A stretch of DNA of 64,000 nt, from NCBI GenBank assembly GCA_029959085.1, contig JARWIR010000008.1, positions 4,774,001 through 4,838,000 on the forward strand, read 5' to 3'. Position 1 is the first letter of the stretch. Each line of letters starts with the position of its first letter. This DNA comes from Nemophila menziesii. Lineage: Eukaryota; Streptophyta; Magnoliopsida; Boraginales; Hydrophyllaceae. Below the pieces are notes generated by a model. The model did not search any database. It was given only the letters and a program-made list of their open reading frames with translations, and was not told the DNA's origin. Made by a program: the position numbers and the translations under genes. Below are positions 55,480 to 64,000 of this stretch, in pieces.

Positions 55480-56520
55480 AGTATGAAATTATTACAAAAA
55501 GGAAGGGAGAAGGTGGGGGTAGGGGGTTATAACAAAAAGGGTTCCCAAACCAACATTCCAAATAGCTTTTATCTATCTGAATTTATCCAAAAGAGAAACT
55601 ACATGAGTAGCTGGAAGGATAAGAGATCTAGCAGTAATCAAGAAAACCTCATGGATATAAAAACTAATCAAGTCGACATCCACAATCCGCGGTGATGGTA
55701 AATATCATCCATCCTCCGATAGTACCATTGAAACTAATGTTATAGGTTTATTGTTCAGAGTAACCCAGAAGCACAAAGTAGATAGAAAGGTGGCTTAGCA
55801 AGAATCCATCAACTATCTTATTAAATATAATAAGAAATACTCGTCCAAGCAAACACTAGACTTTTACGAGGCAATTTAGGATAACGTAGTAGGAATTGAC
55901 CCTTATATTTTCACCAATCTCTTGTGGAAAAAACCCAAAGGTTTCGCGTTATTGGTCCACTACCACAGGCAAATCTCGATACAATTAAGATTTACATAAT
56001 GAGTTATAGGCCTCGTACACTTCCTGTAGCTATCTATTGTAATGTATATTGCATCTTTTCTCTGAGATTTAAAAAGACGAATCAGCTGACTTGGGGAATG
56101 CCATGTGAATAATGATAACTAAATATCGAACTACTCCACACGCAAGCATCCAAAAAGGGGGAAAACTCGTGATACCTTATGATCAACATGGAGTAAGTCT
56201 GCGAAGGACTAAAGTACTTACGATCCAGACTCAACTCTTGATATCCAAAGCAATGCTGAAACTCCTTCTAATATAAGAAGATCTGCAAGTCTTGTGAAAA
56301 AAATATCTAAAGTGACAAGCAATTCATGTGGTCAAAATCATATACCTCCACCTGTTTCTCTAAATTCTTGCATAAATAATGACTCATTGATCACAAGCAA
56401 CATGTGATAAAAATGGATAAATTTTCTCCTAATCCACGAACTAGAACAACATCTGAAATTCTTCTTAATCTTTTTTAAAAAAACTTTAAAGAGGTTATCC
56501 ACTTAGCCACATGGTCATTC
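55480..56520 (+). pseudogene. Decayed plus-strand coding remnant, family unknown
   Basis: Readable protein-like stretches with a few stops: GDGKYHPSSDSTIETNVIG, then INYLIKYNKKYSSKQTLDFYEAI, VVGIDPYIFTNLLWKKPKG (~55690-55945), and later NAETPSNIRRSASLVKKIS (~56250-56310). Probably an old retroelement ORF, but I cannot place it in a family. Confidence 0.3.
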
Positions 56521-58129
56521 AATACAATGGACCCAAAATTAATAGCCTTGCACCGAAAGAGGCTACAAGACAAAGTTTACCAAACCAAACCCATCCAAAA
56601 TGGGTCACCCCTCCCTCTTGCATTACCAAATAGTTGATCAAATATCCAAAGTAAATCTCGTGTATTCAAATGCTCACACAAGACTAAGCTTCTTCCTAAA
56701 TCAGAAATGTGGTGGAAATATAATCCATCGGTCTTTATTTGACCAATCATCCTAACCATTATCTTCTTAGTATCAATGTAATTGTAGAAAATCTTTATGT
56801 TAATGTAGGTTCCAAACCCAAGATAAAGCATATTGTGGATAGTACTTTTGCAGTTAATCGCAAACATTAATGCATGTTGTTGTCTTGGCGTAAAGATGTA
56901 GGAGAAATACCTTCCACAAAATGACAAGAGCAACACCACACCCCATGAAATATTGGAGGAATGGGCCTACAGAAAATTATGGTCGTTGTACAAATATAAT
57001 TATCCAATTATGAACTTCAAAGATTGACTGCCAACGATCTAACCATCAATGATCTGAACTCCTTAAAATATCCTTCACCAAGAGTTTGAAATAGGTGCAG
57101 TTTCCCACAACTAACACACACGTTGAAGACACAAAAATGTAAAAAAAGAAACACCAACTTTCTCTAGGAATATATCAGATTCATAAAACTCAAGTATGGA
57201 ATTTTGGATCTCAATAAGACTTTTGCAGGAAGCTACACAAGTTGTGAAGAAGTAATACTGGAAAATATTTATGTTGTTAGAGTAGTAGCTAGTAATCCAA
57301 ACATGTAGCAAGGGCCAATGCATCCTACGAAGCGAACTACCCCAAAGATAAAGAGGGTATACACTGGAAAAATTACTAAGTATAAAAATTATATTCCTAC
57401 TACCAAAAGATCATCTCGGGATATTAAAATTTCTCGCCCTCCAACCTTTAAGTAGCTTTTTCCACTTATCCGTAATAAAAAAACCAAAGGTCCCATAATC
57501 TCAAAGTATGGCATCAACAACCAAATACGAACCTTATCTGAAAAGAAGGTGAGACTTCCATAACTATGAACCCAGGTGTGTTAAAAAATTCCTTATCATT
57601 AGCTAGACGGGACACTTGAAAGAGGAATTTCCAAGAGTCCTGAAGGACTCAAATGTAGTGGTGGATTCATCACTCGTATATGGAGATTGGATTACAAATC
57701 ATAAACAATAGGGGAGACCACGTGGCGCCAAAAATTTCCAAAATAATAAGACTATGACTAGGAGTACATCCACATGGGTTAAGAAATAAATTGGCACTTT
57801 GAATAAGAAGAAACCGATACAAGAAGGCAAGAGTGATACAATTAATAGGTCAAGATGCAACATATTGTCAAATTTTATGGGTAGAAAGGAGAACATGGAA
57901 CATAATCATGATGAAGTACTTTTGATTCTATCGAGACATCTGAAGAGTACAGACAAATCGGTGTGGAATCTAGAAGTGGGTATGAGTAATTCGTAGGGCG
58001 GTAGTGCATTTGAAAAATCATGAACTGTCAGTTCATACGTGCTCCTGACTCCAAATACTATTTATAAACCAAAGGGCTCCTCTAGAATCTTCATGAATTG
58101 AACATGGTGATACTAACAAGTCATTTCAA
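56521..58129. other. Unassigned
   Basis: Open frames on the minus strand at 56577-56939 (120 aa) and 57111-57323 (70 aa) may be pieces of a decayed element. No motif recognised. Confidence 0.35.
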
Positions 58130-58425
58130 AATATAGCTGGCAACTGCTCTAGCTTTTACAAAAATGGATTTTTGGTCCTTTAACGCCTTGACATGGGTTC
58201 AACTTCTTATCCTCATATTTGGATCTCATATCATACAAGTACCTAAGAGCTGCATACTTAACACATAAATCATGCGCAAATAGCTCTAAAAGTAACAATT
58301 CACCAAAACTAGACAATAAATGATAAATAATTTAAATATAGGGAATAAATCCCTTAAATTTGTAAAATATAACCCTAAAAATATATCTCATGACTAGAAT
58401 AACTATAAAAATAAAGGAGACATCA
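58130..58425 (-). mobile_element. Truncated LTR of the TGATGTCTCC family
   Basis: Ends ATAAAGGAGACATCA at 58425. The preceding AGCTCTAAAAGTAACAATTC and AATGATAAATAATT wording matches the far end of the LTR at 46051-47630. The rest of the LTR is missing or unrecognisable. Confidence 0.6.
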
Positions 58426-58454
58426 ATAGTGCAGGAAAGACTCGGGGAAGCAGC

Positions 58455-59655
58455 CAAAGCCTCAGGCAATGAAGATATAGCTCCTCGATGGTGATCGGGA
58501 GCAAGATACGCTATTATTAGCATGATTCATCATATAAATTCCTCCCCTGATTCCTCCATCTCTTTTTCCAACATTTTTACTTATCTAGTATTGTGTTAAT
58601 GGTCTTGGACCGATTCCTTGAGTCGAGTATTGTGATAGCTTGATTTTTGTGCTTTATCAAACCCGTTGATGAATTGATCTACCTCAATGTGGTGGTGACT
58701 CTGGTTCCATGTTCCCATGTGATAGAGGTGCGATGATGGTCCTCCTGTCTTAGAGTATGAATCCGTCCAACCTTACAACCACGATCTCTTTACCTACCCC
58801 TTAGTACCGGCTCCATCGTGGTTTCTCAATGGATTTGGGTGAGGACTTGTTTAGTTCCCATATACTATACCAACTAATTTATCACTTTTCTATCCTACCA
58901 GTAAGGACATATACCTGGGGAATGAGCCATAAGTACTTCTATTATATATATGGTTCTATTACTGTATGTCCTTAATTGCTAGTTTCTATACTTCGATGTA
59001 TGTCTTGCAAAACACACAACTATGTTTGAAGTGGTTTCCCCCGATGGAACTCCTGTAATCAAGTCTATATACTGAGGAACGAGACAAAAGGTATGTAGTG
59101 CACATAGTAGAGTGTATTGTAATGATGTATGGTGAAAGCGTATTAGTAATGGCCTCCTAAAAGTTCCCTTGTTGACCGTAATAGTCTATTATTGGTAAAT
59201 TGATATATGAGTTATCAATGACAAAGAAAGATGAGTAATAAAGGCGTATGCAATCAAAACAAATAACGTGAAGTAAAAGATCGGTTACACCATAAATTAG
59301 ATTGCATAATAATAATTATATGTAATAATACACAACATATGGAAATATATGAAAAGATATACTTCTTTAATTGGTCAAGAATCGACCTAAAACCAAAAAA
59401 TCTAAAACTCTTTTAACTGGTCGAGGTCCATCCAATAGACCAAAGATTCTAAAACAGGTAAATACAAAAAACTAAAATACACTAGAGAATTCAATTGTCC
59501 AACTAACCAATACATAAATTTTAATAATTTTATTGAAATAACATATTCAAATAAGTTTACTTTGCTACAATCTATAGCCATTACTTTCAATTTACTCCCC
59601 ATAATCCTAATTTGTAAAAATAAAAATAACATAGAGTTTGGAATAAATTATTACA
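58455..59655. repeat. ~1.2-kb direct repeat, left copy
   Basis: Matches 60645-61752 in order: CTCCTCGATGGTGATCG, GATCTACCTCAATGTGGTGG, GTCTTGCA-AACACA, CAAGTC-ATATACT, AAAATACACTA and AACATAGA-TTTGGAA. It diverges by many substitutions and small indels. The pair could be LTRs of an old element with a ~1-kb interior. Confidence 0.8.
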
Positions 59656-59860
59656 TAATAGTCCGAGGTAGCCCTTGTAGCCTCGACAATCACCGATTAT
59701 TCGTAAGTCTGACATAGCCTCGACAAAATAAGGTTAATCATAAAACCCGATGTAGCCTCGACAATCACATATTTTTGATCGGCCTGACATAGCCTTGAAA
59801 CTCATAGGTTATCCAAAGTCCAATATAGTATCAGTAATTAAAGATTAATCTTGCGGAAGA
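59656..59860. repeat. TAGCCTCGACA minisatellite
   Basis: Four to five imperfect copies of GTAGCCTCGACAATCAC / CATAGCCTCGAC, ~40 bp apart, between the two 1.2-kb repeats. Confidence 0.75.
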
Positions 59861-60644
59861 CATGAATATCAACCCACGATGCTAACACTCTCGCGGAAGT
59901 GCACTCCTAAAAGTAGTGTCAACATTCAAGGGGGGTCACTCATAAACCCGATATGACTTGGTAATCAGCCTTTATTAAAAAAAATAACAACATAATTCTT
60001 GACCTCCAAAGACACACTAAGAAGACTAAAGGAAGGATCCAACCTTGTATCGGTGCAAACCTGGAAGAAGTGATAAATTCCTATTGATCATATCCTGACA
60101 AAGAATATTGATTGCATAAATTCAAAGGGGTAATGATAAGACAAAATATAATGTCGTTACCTGAAAAAGGCAAAAGAGACTTGTGAAAATTGAAACGAGA
60201 AGATGTGTAGATAGCTAAGGGCAAAGAATGTCTGCCTAAGGAGAGAGAAGTGTTAAACTCTTCCCAGGATAAATATATCAAGTCACCCTCAGAGTAATTA
60301 TTCAGGATACGACAGACTCCATGACAACCTATAATGCGCTCTCATCCCCACCTAATATTGCGCACCATGCTAGTACTGTGTGCGCATCTACGAACTATAT
60401 AAATACACCCTTTCGTAGCAGAAGTTTTGACACTTTGAATACCCAATAAAGTCCTCTCTTTATCTCTTTAAAATGATCGTGACTATTATACAATCGACAT
60501 AAATCTCCTTCGTTCATCGGTTAAGTTATGCTCGATAGCAATAACAATAATGTTGAGCGTCAGAGTGCCATCGGGGCCGCACATCCCTTTGGCCCTAACA
60601 TAGTGTCTGATTTCAGAAAGATTCGGTGAAGCAAAGCTTCAAGT
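59861..60644. other. Segment between direct repeats, possible LTR-like promoter
   Basis: CTATATAAATACACCC (~60396-60411) looks like a TATA box. It is followed by GGGGCCGCACATCCC and a pyrimidine-rich stretch, as in retrotransposon R-U5 regions. No ORF is recognised. Confidence 0.3.
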
Positions 60645-61752
60645 AGTGAAGATAAAACTCCTCGACGGTGATCGAGAGAAAGATACACTATTATTACCAC
60701 TATTCACCATATACATTCCTCCTTTGATTTCTCCATCTTTTTTACCGACACTTTTGCTTATCTGGTATTGTGTTTGTGGTATCAGAATGAGTCCTTGGGT
60801 AAAGTATTTTAATAGCGTGACTTTTTTTGCTATATCGACCCCATATATGGGTTGATCTACCTCAATGTGGTGGTGAATCTAGTTCTTTGATTCCCCTGTG
60901 ATAAGGTGAGGTGATGGTGTAGCTCAGATCGTCGCCTCTTCCAACCTTACAACCATGACCTCTTTATCTAGCCCCTAACGATGACTCCATCGTTGTTTCT
61001 CAATGGGTTTGGGTAAGGACATGGTCAATTCCCATATACGACGCCAACTAATCAAGAACTTTTTAACCCTACTCGTAAGGACATGTACCTCGGAGCACGT
61101 TCCACATTACTTCTATTAGATATATGCTTCCGATGTTGTGAGTCCTTGATTGCTAGTTCATGTACTTCGAGGCATGTCTTGCATAACACATGACTATGTG
61201 CCAAGTCGGTGCCACCGATGGAAAACCCGTGCTCAAGTCAATATACTAAGTAGGAAAATATGAGACAAAACGTATGTAGTGAAATTGTAGAGTCTAATCG
61301 TAAGATACGATGCCAAAAGTAAGATTGGAACACGTGATTTATGACCTATCAACGACAAAGAAAGAGGACCAGTTACTTCAAATATTAGATAGCATAATAA
61401 TAATTATACTATGTAACAATACACAACTGTATAAAACAATAAATGCTTAAAAATATTTTTTTTAAGTAGTCGGGAATCAACCTAATAAACCAGAAAATCC
61501 AAAACTATGTTAATTGATCAGAGTCAATCTAATAAACCAACAATTCTACAACACTTAGATGTAAAACAAACTAAAATACACTATGAATATTCAGTTATTC
61601 AACAAACTATTAAATTATTTTGGAATTACAGATTCAAATTAGTACACTTTGATACAAGCTAAAGCCATTGCTCCCATTTTACTTCCCTAAATCCTCATTT
61701 GGAAAAGACAAACATAACATAGAATTTGGAAATAAATAAGAAAATATTATAT
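60645..61752. repeat. ~1.1-kb direct repeat, right copy
   Basis: Counterpart of 58455-59655, about 2.2 kb to the right and in the same orientation. Confidence 0.8.
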
Positions 61753-62090
61753 AATACTTTGAAAACAGACAAAGTTTTTTTACGAATATAAAAGTAACGG
61801 TGGTTAAAATGCCATTTTTTACATATCAGCACATTTTTTATTTACAAATCTTAAGATATACCTTATTACATCAAATTATATCTTTAACCTTCCTAATTTT
61901 GGTTTATAGAAACTTAAGTCGGTTGTTCATAGGAAAAGAAAAAACATTTCTAAAAAAATAAAAAATAAAAAAATTGAAGAATATATAGGTTAGTGGAAAT
62001 AGACTTTCATATCTCCCTCCGTACACATACACATTTGGCGAAGGAAAATTCCTAAATCATTTCTCTGATCCTTTCAGCTTTCTATACCAG
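61753..62090 (+). promoter_or_regulatory. Probable promoter and first noncoding exon of the NFXL1-like gene
   Basis: AT-rich upstream DNA leads into CATATCTCCCTCCGTACACA and a leader ending CTATACCAG at 62090, directly before a GTATTG donor. The transcription start cannot be placed from sequence alone. Confidence 0.45.
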
Positions 62091-62496
62091 GTATTGATTT
62101 TCTTCTTCGCTTTTCACTCACAAACAAATATGTATTTGATATTTCTGTAGGACGGCTATAATTTATATTTATTTGAAAGTAAAATCTTGTGTGTGAAATT
62201 AGGTTTTGAGCTTGAACAATCTAAGAAACAATCCATTTAACTTTCATATATCGGTCTTGAATGTTTGATTCATTAATCGAAGGGAATTGTCCTTATGTTA
62301 TTAAAATAGACAAATATACCCATGTAGAGGGGTGGATTTGCAAGTAGGGTTACATTTGCTAATTTATACAAGGTGATGTTTGGGCTAATTTGTATAATTC
62401 AGAGACAAATGATGGAATTAACCTATAATTGAGTTGTTTTTTCGTTCGGTGTACTCAATATAGTGATTAATTCTTCTTTTGTTCATATCTTAACAG
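62091..62496 (+). other. Probable 5'UTR intron of the NFXL1-like gene
   Basis: CCAG|GTATTGATTTTC at the left and TCATATCTTAACAG|TTGATTAAAGG at the right make a plausible 406-bp GT-AG intron 60 bp before the start codon. Confidence 0.55.
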
Positions 62497-62556
62497 TTGA
62501 TTAAAGGATCAAGGTTTCAAAAGCTAGGGTTTCATTTTGATTTTGGGAATTGGAAC

Positions 62557-64000
62557 ATGAGCTCCACGGTTCAAAATAATCAGAGGGGTAATAATGGTAA
62601 TAATGGTAACAATCGTTCTAGAAACCATTCTGGTCAAGCTGTTCGTAGTCAATGGGTCCCACGTGGCTCTGTTCCAACTGGTACCACAAGTGGGATCCTT
62701 GCTACACCAATTGTGAATGGTACTGATACGAATGTGAATGAGCATAATAGGCAAGAAAACGTTGAACATGTTCAACAAATGAATCGTAATAGAGTTCATC
62801 AAGGGTTTCGAGGTAATGGAAATGGAAACAGGTTCGTAAATCAAAGAAGAGAGTTTAACAATGAGTTTGCGCATCAAATGAATCATAACAGGGTTTATTA
62901 TGGAGGAAGAGGAAATGGGAATCAAAGGAGGGGTAGGGGTAGAGGTAGGGGTAGGGGTAGGGTAATTGAGAGAGAAGAAAGAGAACCTGAAGAAGCTGAG
63001 GTTATAAATGAGGAGGAGCAATTAACTTTACCTATTTTAGTTCATGAAATTCAGGATAAGCTAACAAAAGGTACAGTTGAATGCATGATTTGCTACGATA
63101 TGGTACGAAGATCAGCTCCGATTTGGTCATGTACAAGCTGTTACTCGATTTTCCATCTGAATTGTATCAAAAAATGGGCTAAAGCTCCTACATCAGTTGA
63201 CTTATCAGCTGAAAAAAGTCAAGGCTTTAATTGGAGATGTCCAGGTTGTCAAAACGTGCAACTTACTTCATTACGTGAGATTCATTACGTTTGCTTTTGC
63301 GGAAAAAGACAAGATCCACCTTCCGATTTATATTTAACACCACATTCTTGTGGTGAGCCTTGTGGAAAAGCCCTAGAAAAGGAAATTATACGACCAGGTA
63401 TTAATATTAATAACGAAGATCTTTGCCCTCATATCTGTGTTGTACAGTGTCACCCTGGTCCATGTCCACCTTGTAAAGCTTTTGCCCCTCCAAGAAGATG
63501 CCCTTGTGGTAAAAAGGTAATAACTACTCGATGTTCAGATCGTAAATCCGTTTTAACTTGTGGGTCCCGTTGTGATAAGCTTCTCGAATGTCAACGTCAT
63601 CAATGTGAACGTCCTTGCCATGCGGGTCCTTGTGACACGTGTCAAGTTGTGGTTAACGCGTCGTGTTTCTGTAAGAAGAAAACTGAAGTTGTGTATTGTG
63701 GAGATATGTCTGTTAAAGGAGAAGTTAAAGTAGAAGATGGTGTATTTTCGTGTAACTCGATTTGCGAGAAAAAACTCACTTGCGAAAATCATAAATGCTC
63801 CGAAACTTGTCATCCTGGTCCGTGTGGCGAATGTGTGTTATTACCGAGTAAAATTAAAACATGTTGTTGCGGTAAAACTGAATTAACTAAAGAGAGACAA
63901 AGCTGTTTAGATCCTATTCCGACTTGTGAACAAATTTGCGAGAAAACACTCATTTGTGGGGTCCATAAATGCGAAGATAAATGTCATACATATGAGTGTA
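62557..64000 (+). CDS. NFXL1: NF-X1-type zinc finger protein (NFXL1-like), 5' part
   Basis: An open frame of 481 codons that runs off the window. Residues 1-~165 are Asn/Gly/Arg-rich, with an RGRGRGRGRGR stretch at ~124-137. A RING/PHD-like C4HC3 finger begins at Cys176 (CMICYDMV, SCTSCYSIFHLNCIKKWAK, WRCPGC). NF-X1 repeats follow from ~His263 with the typical C-x3-C...H-x3-C wording (HSCGEPCGKAL, HICVVQCHPGPCPPC, HQCERPCHAGPC, HKCSETCHPGPC, HKCEDKCH). Arabidopsis NFXL1 is a nuclear regulator of stress and defence responses with probable E3 ligase activity; human NF-X1 is the founding member. I infer a similar role. No stop or frameshift is seen. The start is the first ATG after the proposed leader intron and opens the low-complexity N-terminus usual for the family. 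Confidence 0.93.
   Translation, partial: MSSTVQNNQRGNNGNNGNNRSRNHSGQAVRSQWVPRGSVPTGTTSGILATPIVNGTDTNVNEHNRQENVEHVQQMNRNRVHQGFRGNGNGNRFVNQRREFNNEFAHQMNHNRVYYGGRGNGNQRRGRGRGRGRGRVIEREEREPEEAEVINEEEQLTLPILVHEIQDKLTKGTVECMICYDMVRRSAPIWSCTSCYSIFHLNCIKKWAKAPTSVDLSAEKSQGFNWRCPGCQNVQLTSLREIHYVCFCGKRQDPPSDLYLTPHSCGEPCGKALEKEIIRPGININNEDLCPHICVVQCHPGPCPPCKAFAPPRRCPCGKKVITTRCSDRKSVLTCGSRCDKLLECQRHQCERPCHAGPCDTCQVVVNASCFCKKKTEVVYCGDMSVKGEVKVEDGVFSCNSICEKKLTCENHKCSETCHPGPCGECVLLPSKIKTCCCGKTELTKERQSCLDPIPTCEQICEKTLICGVHKCEDKCHTYEC

Noticed and set aside
62524..63813. Minus-strand frames of 165 and 86 codons at the window end
   Set aside because: They are shadows of the NFXL1-like coding sequence on the plus strand.

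Overview
This looks like nuclear DNA of a flowering plant, most likely a eudicot. It is AT-rich and has GT-AG spliced genes typical of plants (SCD2-like, NFXL1-like, the plastid SufD homologue ABCI7), Ty3/gypsy and L1-type elements, Stowaway- and Tourist-like MITEs, FAR1-like transposase, and plant-style tRNA-Met and tRNA-Asp primer sites. I cannot name the species. Only two host genes look intact: a complete 15-exon SCD2-like gene (14886-18631, minus strand) and the 5' part of an NF-X1-like gene (62557 to the window end, plus strand). Almost everything else is transposable element, decayed gene or satellite DNA.

Layout. 1-11499: eleven and a fraction tandem copies of a ~1026-bp unit. I read each unit as an ~880-bp LTR plus a ~145-bp internal segment of a miniature LTR retrotransposon on the minus strand. 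Sequence variants fall into four types in the order A-B-C-D-C-D-A-B-C-D-A-B, a higher-order repeat. 11500-12411: three exons of a SufD/ABCI7 gene, cut on the left by the array and on the right by a Ty3/gypsy pol remnant (to ~14440). 14886-18631: the SCD2-like gene. 18632-22448: intergenic DNA with two MITEs and a long CT microsatellite.

22449-30528: a minus-strand Ty3/gypsy (Athila/Tat-like) element with related LTRs, a tRNA-Asp-like primer site, a gag fragment interrupted by a Tourist-like MITE, an accessory ORF and a GC-rich 109-bp tandem repeat. It abuts a broken Ulp1-like protease gene (30545-32052). 33383-33808 encodes a small GRF-type zinc finger protein. 35979-43578: a full-length L1-type LINE with 16-bp target duplications but broken reading frames. 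44216-47918: a FAR1-like (MULE transposase) gene on the minus strand, split in its DNA-binding domain by a solo LTR (46051-47630) with a perfect CTTGT duplication.

47991-53340: a satellite block bounded by a diverged 100-bp direct repeat. It holds a GGTTAA hexamer array with an 805-bp internal duplication, and three ~570-bp tandem units. 53780-54500 holds a CTTAACC/telomere-like array in the opposite orientation. 55082-61752 is low in recognisable genes and contains direct duplications and LTR pieces. The NFXL1-like gene starts at 62557, preceded by a probable 5'UTR intron.

There is no operon-like co-operation between the genes. The connected story is of elements nested in other elements and in genes, followed by decay. 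Many premature stops are in positions explained by C-to-T (or G-to-A) change, as expected of long-methylated DNA.
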